From Sipunculus nudus (lineage: Eukaryota; Annelida; Sipuncula; Golfingiida; Sipunculidae), in contig CM049322.1 in NCBI GenBank assembly GCA_026874595.1, positions 44,702,840-44,766,839 on the forward strand: DNA of 64,000 bases, written 5' to 3'. The translations under genes and the position numbers were made by a program. This document shows, piece after piece, positions 12,928 to 24,500 of the stretch (position 1 is the stretch's first letter; the number at the start of each line of letters is the position of its first letter). A model generated the notes under the pieces. The model was not told the DNA's origin, searched no databases, and saw only the letters and a list, made by a program, of their open reading frames with translations.

Positions 12928-13830
12928 TAGTGGTGGGCCGATCATCGAGTTTTTTTCGAAAGTCAGTCGGTTTGCTGCCACTTTCAAGCGCTCGATTACC
13001 AAAGGCAACTATCGATTAAATCATAATAATGATTGCTTTCTCCCAGAGTGCCTTTATGTTATATGCAAAAATGATTCTTCCATTTTTTTTACCACATTCC
13101 GCGCTTCATATAATGAGTCTGTGTTCCCAAATTACTTCCGTATATATTGAGTATGACACCTTAAATGCGAGAACGGAGGACTTATTAAACTTAATTATCT
13201 GTGAACTCGCATTCAGCTACAGAATTAGCGGAGAGTTTTCTAACGAAATGTACATTGCAAAATATGGGTGAGAAGGCGTTAAAATACTCTATAACTTCTC
13301 CCGGTCTATGCCAATTTTGCGAGATTCTCTTAGAACTAATCTATTCAACCGATGCCAGGTGCCGCTGTTTAGGCCGTCCTTTAAAAAATCTCCGTTGGGG
13401 CCAACCAAGCCGGTCGAGTATTTGGATTTCAGCTGGAATTTTTTTTGGACTAATCTTAATTTTTTTGGTATGATCTGCGCCAAACGCACCTGGGCCGGTA
13501 AAATCTGCCTTCATGTGCTAGAAAAATAACCCCTTTATGGGCGTAACATTCTTAGATGCTCTTAAATTCTTTAATAAAAGATATTACCAGACGTTGTCGA
13601 TCGTTAAATTTTATCCTTAAAATTAGTCTGTGTCTTTATACGTGGAAGCATCGTTACACTTGAGCGCGAGAGGAGAATACCTGCCGGGGAAACGCAGGTA
13701 CAGTTTAACAGATAATTGCATATTTCTTTGATAATTGCATATATTTGTCTGAACCGATGAATAATCGATCATCAGTCGGTTTGCTCAAACCGATGATCGA
13801 TTATGAAAAAAGAACCGACTCCCACCACTA
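12928..13830. mobile_element. hAT-type non-autonomous DNA transposon, 903 bp
   Basis: The element begins TAGTGGTGGGCCGATC and ends GACTCCCACCACTA, with 10-bp perfect terminal inverted repeats (TAGTGGTGGG / CCCACCACTA). It is flanked by a perfect 8-bp target duplication, AGTAGTAT, at 12920-12927 and 13831-13838. An 8-bp duplication with short TIRs is the hallmark of the hAT superfamily. Subterminal sequences contain repeated CGATCATCG / ATCGATCATC motifs. Internal open frames (13201-13529) are short, overlap in several frames and show no transposase motif, so the copy is non-autonomous. Confidence 0.88.
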
Positions 13831-13867
13831 AGTAGTATAGTAGTAAAGTAGTAAAGAAGTAATTTGT

Positions 13868-13869
13868 AA

Positions 13870-13915
<46 letters not shown>

Positions 13916-13990
13916 ATAGATAGAGAGATAGATAGATAGATAGATAAGATAGATAGATAGATAGATTGATAGATAGATAGATTAAATAGA
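13868..13990. repeat. Compound microsatellite (TA)n(TG)n(GATA)n
   Basis: TA, then about 15 TG units, then GATA tetranucleotides with interruptions. Confidence 0.92.
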
Positions 13991-14461
13991 AAGATAGATA
14001 GATATTTAAACATTCTGCTCATCCGTAGAGTAATATTTTGGGTTCGATCCCGGATTCGTACCCATATCGGTGGCGCACATATCTGGCGTTCAAAAACAAG
14101 CTTTACTAGTGAGATAGTTCGCTGAGCTTTTATGCACACCCTGTAGCAATACACATATATAGGGTGGTTGGTTTTTGTTGGTGAGGGTTCCAGATTCGCT
14201 ATAATTGCGAAGGAGAAATTATCGCGAAAATACAATCTTCGTGAATAAAGGCTGCCACCTCTGCACCGCGATGAAAAGTAAATTATTCTGTTCACTTATT
14301 CAGCTCTTTTGTATATCTGCACCTATTTTATGGAGAATTTCCACCTGTTTGATTTTCTCTTAGCTTCTAATGCAAATGTTAAGTAATGTTTATTATATAT
14401 GGTAAATCGAAAGAAATGGTAATCGCGAATATTTAACATCGCGAATATGAAGCCACTCACA

Positions 14462-14462
<1 letters not shown>

Positions 14463-14535
<73 letters not shown>
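14463..14535. repeat. (TA)n microsatellite
   Basis: Over 35 TA units directly 5' of an RT 3'-end fragment. Confidence 0.93.
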
Positions 14536-14538
<3 letters not shown>

Positions 14539-14559
14539 ACCTATGGCTATGGCTTAACG

Positions 14560-15063
14560 TGTATTGGGGAGCTGTCCAAGCGCGTTCCGTTCCGTTTTCC
14601 AACGTATTCAGTGTCGGGCAGCAAGAATTATAACAAGAAATTATGATAAGTCATGAAGTTGCAGCGATATTTTAATTATGTCTGTTGTGACCTATAATGC
14701 CCTTTCCCTCGACATCAAGTGCGCCCCAAATTTGTCAAAAATGTCACGTTCATACTTTACCATTCTTTAAGATGTATCTTAGCTATTATTTTTTTTTCTG
14801 GCATAATCGTTCTTGCCTGTTGCATATTTTTCCACTTAGTACCGAAATGTTCATTATAACCTATTGATGTAATGTGTAATCTGTCATTTTGTATTAGTTA
14901 TACAGTTTTATTATTGTTTTATCTACATTTTTATTGTAACTTGTACTTTCATTAAATCTATTGTCATGTTAATCATGAATGTCTTGTATTTTATATCTGG
15001 AAAAGGGTCCTGCTTACAACAGAAGTGTTCTTCTGGTGCAGGCTACCCTGCGAAATGTTGTGA

Positions 15064-15066
<3 letters not shown>
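14560..15066 (+). mobile_element. 3' end of a non-LTR retrotransposon
   Basis: One frame reads QRIQCRAARIITRNYDKS and, after a stop, CSDILIMSVVTYNALSLD. This matches the conserved C-terminal pattern of jockey/CR1-type ORF2 proteins (LQ.RAARIIT...YD...S.DIL..L). Downstream, a 3' UTR-like stretch runs to the (TA)n(TG)n tract at 15067-15131. Only the last ~60 codons remain and they are interrupted by a stop, so the copy is a dead fragment. The class assignment is from motif memory. Confidence 0.6.

Positions 15067-15131
<65 letters not shown>
15067..15131. repeat. (TA)n(TG)n microsatellite
   Basis: TA run followed by TG run, adjoining the RT fragment's 3' end. Confidence 0.93.
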
Positions 15132-16630
15132 ATAAAAACAAGTAATTTTTAACGCCATTACGTTGAGATTATTTAATTATATGTACTGAAATGTTAAATG
15201 TTCTTCCAAGGTTTCTTTCCCTCTTTTTTTAACACAAAAAGACACGTTCCTCTCAGAAGTCCCATAAAGCAAGCGACACCTATCGGTGGTTTACTTAAAA
15301 CATCAGCGACATCCGTCGCTTCTTTTCATTCATGCTAAGTACTCAGATATATTCAGATATTAAGCGTTAATGGAAGGTGATTTATTAATGATTCGCTATT
15401 ATTTGTGGTGAGGTAGCATTGAACATGGACAACGCATTTTATTTATTTGTATTATACTAATAAATCTTATTTTTAAGTGTGCTGTTTTGATGTGACGTAG
15501 ATTTGTTAAAATTGCAGATACGGCCTAAGAAACTACTCAAGCCTTTCTTTAGGACCTCCATTTAAATGAACATCAAAGTTAAATAATCTTGCAGTTCTGA
15601 TTCACCCACCTTCTAGTAGTGAGGTAAATGTTGATTGTAAAAATGTGAAACACTATATGCATTTTTGTTTTACCTTTTTATAAAGTTTAAAAAAACATGA
15701 TGCGATTTTCAGTTTTGACATTACTAACAGCTTGTTTTTATAATGCTTTTACAACAAAGTAAACGCTGAAAATAGAATAAGAATGATTTTTGTTGATGAA
15801 TTTACATAATGAAGGCATCTTGTTTGCTATGAACAGTTTTGTCTTAATTATATTTTTGGGTAGATATTTGAAGAACCTACTGATATACTGGCTATGTTAT
15901 ATATTTATAGTGTTGTACACTTTGTACGCTTATACACTTTACTTTAAGATATTATGGTATCTGTCAATATTTAACTGTAATCCGTTTGCTAAGTCTTGAG
16001 CACAAGTGATGTAAAGCTGTCACTGGGCGCGTTTTCTGGTGTTACATTTAAACAAGGCACGCCGCCTGGCGCCCACCGTGCGATTTAAAATATCAATATT
16101 ATCAAGCTTCCAACGCGTGGTCCTTCTGTTTCTACTGTCATATCTCTTCTCAGTGTTTCGGAGTTAAGGTTAGTGCATACACAAGATCGACTCTCTGGCC
16201 ATGCAGTGTTGTTGTTGTAAACGGACAAACGTTTATTCCTGTGGGCTTGCATTGATATACATCCTCCTCTAGTAATGCGCACGCGCAAACACACACCTAG
16301 CCACAGACACATGGCGGAGCCCTCATAATCTGTTGCTACATTTTGATTTATTTAACTGATTGAAGGATCATGTATAAAACATTCATATTGCCATAATCTT
16401 CAATTAAAGGCAGGGGCGTTAATATAAATATAGTATAAATCCACTCATTTGTAGCAAGTGTATGTGTGTAAGGGGGGGGGATCAATGTTATCACTCCCTA
16501 CTCCCCTTCCCCACCTCATTTATTCACAAAATAAGATTTATATATGATACGTCAAATATATGAATAATTAGTACGTCCACTGGAGCTTGCTTTCTATGCT
16601 GGAATCAAAAGCACATACTGGTTGTGAAGA
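15132..16630. other. Intergenic sequence, nothing recognised
   Basis: AT-rich single-copy-looking DNA between genes A and B. Open frames are short, of the size expected by chance at this base composition, and lack splice context or motifs. Confidence 0.4.
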
Positions 16631-16745
16631 TATAGACTGCACAGGTCACGTGACTTCGGATTGTTATGATACGGCTGAATGGTTTTGCGTTCAATGGGAT
16701 TTCTTGTGGGTTACGTTCATGTAACCAGAGAAGTTAGGCATACAG

Positions 16746-16868
16746 GGATATTGACACGTGTAGATTCCCTGACGGCTTCCCCACACGTCTCGATAAGTGT
16801 TTGCTATGACATTGTTGATAAAAACACACAGGAGCAAGGAAACTATGACGTGGTGTCTACGAAAAAAG
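16746..16868 (+). other. Possible orphan exon (phase 1 in, phase 1 out)
   Basis: Bounded by CATACAG|GG and AAAAAAG|GTGATA, 123 nt, open in the frame that makes both ends phase 1, like the extracellular exons of genes A and B. The peptide includes SISVCYDIVDKNTQ and YDVVSTKKG. It shows no convincing CTLD motif and the acceptor has a poor pyrimidine tract. It may be a remnant of a third receptor or chance. Confidence 0.18.
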
Positions 16869-16977
16869 GTGATAATTGCATGATTGTATGGCCAGTATCA
16901 ATACATTCATACTTATTAATATTCTTAATTTTTTTATTAATTTCGACAAAAATATATTTGCCGGTGTTAAATACAAA

Positions 16978-17222
16978 CACAGGCGCTTGAATCGCTATTT
17001 GTGTTGATCTTGGTTTAAATAGTGCTCAATTTACCTAAACAACAATCCCCTACCGTTTAATGAGCTTTAAACCATGTTATACCGTTTGCCGGTACTTGTT
17101 TATATAATAGAATAACGGTATAACATGGTTTAAAGCTCATTAAACGGTAGGGGACTGTTGTTTAGGTAAATTGAACACTTTTTAAACCAAGATCAACACA
17201 AATAGCGATTCAAGCGCCTGTG
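16978..17222. mobile_element. Foldback (palindromic MITE-like) element, 107-bp arms
   Basis: Left arm 16978-17084 begins CACAGGCGCTTGAATCGC. Right arm 17116-17222 is its reverse complement with only a few mismatches, ending GCGATTCAAGCGCCTGTG. The 31-nt loop contains TTGCCGGTACTTG. The transcript of either strand would form a hairpin of over 100 bp. No coding capacity. It may be a foldback/MITE or a recent inverted duplication. Confidence 0.85.
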
Positions 17223-17882
17223 ATACAAATGAACATTTCTAAAATATATCTGCCAGCATCAAAAAGCAGAGATGGGAAACTTCAGAAGTAAAAAAAATCC
17301 AACACGGGACAGAAACTCAACTAATATTATGGCAAAGTAATTCACTTTTTGTTGTATTTTTTTCCCATCGTTTCGTGTATTGCTTAAACTATCTTGTTGA
17401 TCAGCTTTGCAACACCTACACATTCGAGAACAGACGCACACACGATCCACAGTGGTCAAGATTAAACCATGGCAATAAAGCCAGGTGGTTATGCAAGGGG
17501 ACAACCATGCAAGATAATCCCTTGAAAGTTCAGGTGTTGGCATGATGCAGTTACATGTATTTTGCTTGGACTTTCAGCAGGTAACTAGCAAGTAAATATG
17601 CCGATCAGATAGAATATATACCTAAACTGGTCACACACATTAAACAAGACCTCGTGATTGTATCAGTCAATACCTGCCCATGATATTAATGGTAAAGTTG
17701 CTAACTTTTAAATCAACTGAACAACCAAATGATTAACCAACAACGCGCGAACATGATATTGTTATTTACGGTAATTACCGCATTTGCTTCCTAGCGCCAT
17801 CTAGTATTAAAACGTTGAACGATTACGAAGTTTAAGAGATCTGTTTTTTTTTATTCAAACATTAATTTTAATCATATTTCAG

Positions 17883-18066
17883 CTCAACGCAGTGACGTGT
17901 TATGTATTCTCGTTGGCGATCCACTCGAATGGTTAAGAATAAACGAAGGAATTATCCAGTTTTAATGCCTTACTCAAAAGTTGCATGTGTTTCAATAAAT
18001 GAACACAAGATGGCGCTGATATGCAATAGCGGTCAACCGGAATTAAAAACGAAGACACATGATGAG
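17883..18066 (+). pseudogene. Degraded CTLD-like exon between genes A and B
   Basis: A good acceptor (CATATTTCAG|CT) opens a phase-1 frame that reads SDVLCILVGDPLEWLRINEG. This lines up with the end of the CTLD2 exon of gene B (CQKLWIGRGNVEWVLDTNKG). At the point where genes A and B have the donor AAG|GT, this copy has AAG|GA. The frame then meets a stop after IIQF. A second frame in the same exon gives KVACVSINEHKMALIC, which resembles the cysteine spacing of a CTLD C-terminal half. Taken together this looks like a broken copy of a third receptor gene, but similarity is weak and the call is tentative. Confidence 0.3.
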
Positions 18067-18562
18067 GTACCCAATTGTACTTAATGACATCCAACTGCTG
18101 TCACGCAACTCCTCTTGGACGACGCCTCTGTAAAGTCCGTTGTGATCCTGAGCTATTCCACCAATGCCAATTGTGTCGTAATCGGAGATAATGTTTGATA
18201 TTTCCCCATCAATATTAAATAAAATTACATTTTTCTGTTCTTGACGGGGTTGTTGAAGCGCCATATGATAGAATCTTCGCCAGTACATCCAACTTGGACC
18301 ATTAAAACTCACCCTATGGAAAACCCAGCCCGGACGAATTCGCGGACCTATTCTAGCGCATGAACGGATAATTACTAAATGGACGTACATGTTTCAGTGA
18401 CAGTAGATATATACGTTATATTTGGCTTAACATGTGCCTGCCGCATTGGGGTCCAGTTGATCATCTGAATATTTGATAACATATAATGATAGCTTTATCA
18501 AAAATATTAACCTTGAGATTTGTTTCATTATCAAAATAAATCCCTTGCTTTTCATGCAGGTG

Positions 18563-21500
18563 ATGGAGCTTGCTGAGAGGATATTGATCAAGAAGAAGAC
18601 CGTTTTGGTAAAACTGGTCCTATTTATGTCAGCCCTTGATGTACCGAATACATCTGGTAAGTTTTAGCGCTATTTTTTTATTATTTTATTTGTGAGCTGT
18701 CACAAAACAACGTACATATGCTGTTATATTTCCGTGTCTGTCTGCTTGAGTAGTTTCTAGAGGGCTGCTATGTTTCAAAAGTCCTCTCAAAATACAGGAT
18801 TAAGCTACGTGACTGGTTTCAGTGTTCTAGGGGTATAGCATATGATTTAAAGCTAGTAGATAATGGGTTTCAGTCATGGAGCGGTGATTTTGTTTTCACA
18901 GTCGACCCTCACCCAGGGTGAGTAGGTTTAATGGGAAGGCTGTACCCCACAGTCCCGTTTCAATCACAAACGAGCGCACCTCTCGGGGGCTCCTCAGTGC
19001 CATACACCCAGGACCCGAAGGCGCGGTACACAGGGCCTGGTTTCCACCCTGTCACCAAGTCTCAAACCGCAATGAATTAGTCAGATGTATATAGTACCCA
19101 GTTAAGCCAGCATTAAACGTGGAAGGGTTTACTGCCAAAAAAAAATTTAAACAAGTGACCAAGAGGTCATGACACTCTCTGATACTGAGGAATTATACCA
19201 AATTAAACTGCTGTCATTTTAGTATTTTTGCAGTTGTGTCTGTGGTAGTTGTTAAGAACCTATTGAATGGCATTTTTTTCATATTTTCCATGGTGAGTGA
19301 AATTTTGTTTTTCTTTCACAGCCCAGAATATTAATACGAGTCTGATTTCCTAAGTGTTTAAACGAACAAAACGTGCATTACTCAAAGAAATTTCAAGAAA
19401 ATTCAAGAAAATCTATATTTCACCACCAGCCATCCATTGTCATCAAACTTACCTAATTTAAAACATACCAGGCAACCATTACTGAGATATCCCATTTAAA
19501 GTATGAATTTTAGGTATTAGTCAGATGCTATATCTGTATTCTGCAATGTGTCCGAAGCAGCTGTGAAGAATTCATAGACCAGATTTTCTTCATATTCTCC
19601 GTGTTGATACAGACGTGTTATTAATGCATGTTCTTTCAATTTGTGCATTAGATGTTAAGAATTTCTTTGCTGGATTACAATTGTGACATCTTTTTTCTGA
19701 ATTTATAAGTCTGAAAAATAACATATAAAATAAGTAATAATAAATAAAATGTAGATGGTGCCACTTGTCTTCCGCCGCTGAATTTCAGAAAGATCCATGC
19801 AATCATAACTAAGACATATCATCTAAACTATGAATTTCATACATAAACAACTGGAAATGTTAAAATTTCCAAATTGTGTCCGCCACAGTTCTGAAGAACT
19901 GGGTTGGCCGATTTTCTTCATTTGTTTTGCATTGCAAATATATAACATGTGCAGTTGATGCACATTGTTTCAGTTTTAGGGTTAGTGCAAAATTTTAGTT
20001 TTACAGTCCAGAACACTAACACACATCTGATTTTCCAAGTGTAAGAAACACACAAAAACGGGCGTAACTCGCAAAATATGGGTTTCGTTGACCTAACTGC
20101 TGGTATGGAAAATTTATCAGGGACTTACCTGGATATCAAGTGAAAAGTTAGATCAAAAGGTTAAGATTTGTGCCTTTATTACGAACGAGCAGGCGGCCGG
20201 AAAGATGGCCAAATGGACGACGGACAAAGGTTGATCAATAAAGCTCAGATGACCTATGGACACACACACACACACATATATATATTAAGGGTTCGTAATA
20301 ACGCATTTCTGCATGTCACAGACAGTCAAATGTTCACGGATAGACATTTTTCATTTTGAGCGAATCTGTTGGAAAGGTTAATACCCAAGTTCCACATTAG
20401 TAACTGTAAAGCAGTTACAAACATAACACAAAAAAACGAAATATTTTCTCGCTGGTGATCCAGCTATATTTCCTTTATTTTCCTATAAGAAGGTTTATAA
20501 AATCTTAAACCTACCGGCATTTTGGCCCTCGTCTGCTATATGTTCTGGATTTTTTTTCACTGAACAATCGTGTTTCTTATATACCTAAAAAGTCTTTGTC
20601 TTTGTAATCATTTTTCAGCTCGTATATGCAGTTCCGTTTACGACTACGAGGAGGCGCTCCAGTGCTGCCGCCTGGAGGGTTCATCTATAATATCTATGTA
20701 CAATTTAACTGACGTAAAGCAAGTGGAACAAGAAATGACAGAGATTAAGCTGAGGTCAACATGGCTGCCGCTAAAACGACTCCACTTAGAGGAAGTCAAA
20801 ATCATAGATATCCACAACAGTGGTAAATGTTACAACGTATTTTTGTATTGCTAATACACGTGAAAATGTTTGGTTAAGAAGTTTATCTTAATGTATTGCA
20901 ATTAAAGGGCTCCTAGCCATTTAACTATGATCTTTCCACATATAATGGATGCAAACTGTACCTCCGGGGCGTGGAAGATGAAATCGAAAGGTAGATCTAG
21001 AAAATTTTTGAAAATAAAACAAATCAAGAACTTCAAATAAAGTTAAGGTTTTGAACAAGAATTTATGTGATTTCTCGCTTTCTCTGTGTATATATTAATG
21101 GTCTAATGGTAAATTTGGTTTGGAAAAGTCTTCGTGAAGGATGTATGAACTTGTTTATCAACAACATGTTAGTAACAAAGCAATGCTGACAGACGGGGAA
21201 AAACTAGTCATCTAAGGGGTAGGGTGCGTATATATGCGGAGGTAGAAAGATCACCTGTTTTCTGACTTACTGCTAGATGCCCTTGTTGAATTTGTTTGAT
21301 ATTTTGGCGCCCCCCCTATTAAAAACATGTTGAAAATAAACAATAAAACAGCCTGTGTGCCGTGATATTCACGTTTTCTGGTCTATTTATTTTTTATAAA
21401 AGCTCCCTGGGATTACCTTTAGTTAATAATGGTCATATAGGAGATTGGGCCCCTTTAAATGTTAATAAATGTTCCAGTTTTTGGTGTGCAAAATCCCGCG

Positions 21501-24500
21501 TTTCGTTCCCTTTTCAGAGTTTTATCTGACATAAGCCTTTTCCAGTAGGTGTTTCCTATTCTTATTTACTTTTATATTGTTTCATTTTATCAAACTGTAG
21601 GTTTAGCCTCAAGTGCTTACAGGAACCAATCCTGTGGCGTGTTGGACATAAAGACTGGTGACGTCATGGCCGCCTACTGTTCTCAACAGCTAGGTTACAT
21701 ATGTCAAGTAGAAGGTCGGTGCAGTTTATTTATGCATTTGTCTGCATTTTTATTTATTGTATGTTATGTCTATGGTTTAATATTAATTTGATATTATAAT
21801 ATATTAATATGACGTTAGGCTGGAATTTGAAACGTTCTTACCACGCCCAAATCATTAAATTATTAAAATATTGTAAAATGCCAACGAATTCTAGTTGTTA
21901 TCTAACTCAAAGCACTGTAATGTTCCAGTCACATTTAATAAGACTAAACCTATCGAGACTGCCAGTCAAAGCCTTTCAGGTGTAACGTGGTCTATGCGAT
22001 ATACTCGTTTATATATACTAAAGTCTAAATATGTACAAGGAAGGAAGATATATTGCAGTAACAGCACCTCCACATATACCTCAATCAATGGTGTGCACAG
22101 TAACCTGCAGATATTGAATAATTTGCACGGGTTCCCTGTAATGCCCACATATACTTGTAGTCTTTAGCTGGATAATTAATTTACAAGAATAGTATTATAT
22201 TTAAGACTGCACATCCTGCATCAAATTTGGATGGCTATCAGCCAGGTGCCACCAGTCGCAACAGAGCTGCTACCTGTATTACTGTGACCACGTGAACTGG
22301 TACAGGGCTAGACTTCGATGTCGACAAATCAACAGCAGTTTAGCCATGGTGTCATCAAAGCCGTCAGGGATAGCGTTATCCCTATTTCACTCCACATGTC
22401 AGAAGCTGTGGATAGGAAGGGGAAACGTCGAGTGGGTGCTGGACACCAATAAAGGTACAAAAAACAATGTTGATCATCAGCAACAAATTTTAAAAGAGAA
22501 CAGTATGTTTTTCACGGTGGGTGGGTGGAGGGTTTGGGGAACTTGCTATTTACGGCCGTCCCTTTCCATTGGTCGCTTTCGGAGCAAACGCGCCCTGCCT
22601 GTAGGGCTCTGTTTTCCTCAAGGCGACAGAGAGATTTTTCACGGTCGACCTAAGCTAAGCTCTGAAAGCGAATGGCGAATGCGCTTGGGGTGTTGAGGAT
22701 GGGGGGGGGGGGGTTCCTCGGTGTTGTGACCCAGCACCGTGCAATAACGGAAAGACTCCTTCCCTCAGTATAGAAACATTTTGATGCTTTCTTAGGGAAT
22801 GAACCAAATCACAAAGCTGTTCCTTAACATCCTAACCTTATGACTTAGAAATTAATAAACTGTGAATAAGTTAATTGCAAGGTAATAAAAACGATTTCAA
22901 GAAAAATTAAATTAAATAAAAAAATAGGTTAAAATAAATAAAATGAGAGATGTTACAGATCGGGGGGGGGGGGGGGGGGGCTGCATCGCGGGCACTGCCT
23001 TCTGTATACGCCACCATAACTTTGAAATGTTAAATTCCCCTTAATTAAAATCTTCAAGTTAAATTTTCCTCCAGATGGATTCAGAGTAAAAATTTGATAT
23101 TGACAGTCAGAGTAAGTAAACTATTAATGTGGGTTACCTGATTATTCTTAAGGTCAAGGGAGAGTTCCAGTAGTTTCCATGTGGGGCGTCAATGAACCGT
23201 CTGACCGGGGCGACTGTGCGGCCATGTTCTTTACCGGGATGTCGTATAAATGGAAGGCTGTGGACTGTAATTCACACCGACACGTGATTTGTGAACACAG
23301 GTACAGCCAAGCAGGTAAGATTTAACAATAGTAAGTTTCAGGGTTATAATATATGATAATCATAAAAAAATGATTCTTTTTGTGTGTTTTGAAATATAAT
23401 GTATGATAATGTTATTAGTGATGTTTGTATGCCATGTTAGCATATTGGAAAGAAAAAAAGGTAGAACTTTACAGTAATCAAGACCGGAACTTTTGTTTCA
23501 TGTATCGTAACTAACGGGAACTATTTTATTAAATACATAAATGCATTCATACTTTCCTTCTGTATGTAATTTTATTTATTACACGCTCGTCATAAGACCG
23601 GAGTATTGTAGTATACCCACCGTCCGTCGGTTCATCCGTCATGCCGTCTAACCGTCCGTCCGGCGGTCCATTAACTTGTAATGTCGCCGCGATAACTTAC
23701 CGGGGCTTTGTTGGATTTTCATGAAACTCACCATTACTACTAACCAATAAATAGATTGCCTCGCACGTGTTCGTTTATGGGCATCATCCATACATATTAA
23801 ATAAGGTTATGGGTCATAAGGCTACTTTGTGGTGTCACTGCGATAACTTTAGAGGAATATGAAAGATTTTAATCAAACTCATCAGAATTGTTTAACAATA
23901 AAATATCTCGCCTTAGTTCGATTTCCAGCAAACTCCGTGCATATTTAATGAGGTCAGAGGTCACTGCACATTAGAGGCACCTTGTTGACTTACCTAAAAT
24001 CCTATGGATTTTCATGAAACTCATTATACATATTTACCAATAGAGTTTCTCACCTGAATTACCTTCTCATCAAAATTCACGCATATTTAATGAGGTCAGA
24101 GCTCACCAGATACACGACGGGCGTATTATGCACGTTTACGGTGCTCTTGTTAATTATTTGCTTGGTTTAAGTTTGGTTTAGTAACTTGTATTTCCCTTTG
24201 ATGTTATACGCAGCCTTAAGGTATGTACCTGGTGACAGAATGTTACTAACAATGAGCTTCTAAACACTTAATAACGTTATTATATTTATCTAACATATAT
24301 GGTGTGAACTAAAACTCAGATAAATGCTTTGATGAATAAATATACGTAAAAAGTAGCTATCAATGTATCAAGGAAATTGTTTAGTGAATAAACTTTAAAG
24401 AATATTCTTAAATGATCTATTTAAATAATTTTTTTTAATATGGACATTTAAAAAAAAATAACCTTTTGGAGATATATATATATATATTGAAAGGTTGTCC

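Noticed and set aside
13828-14295. 155-codon minus-strand open frame
   Set aside because: Much of it is microsatellite translation (SIYLSI, THTHTH); the rest has no motif.
18043-18390. 115-codon minus-strand open frame
   Set aside because: No recognisable motif or splice context. At ~64% AT a few frames of this length are expected by chance in 64 kb. It also overlaps the CTLD-like pseudo-exon on the other strand.
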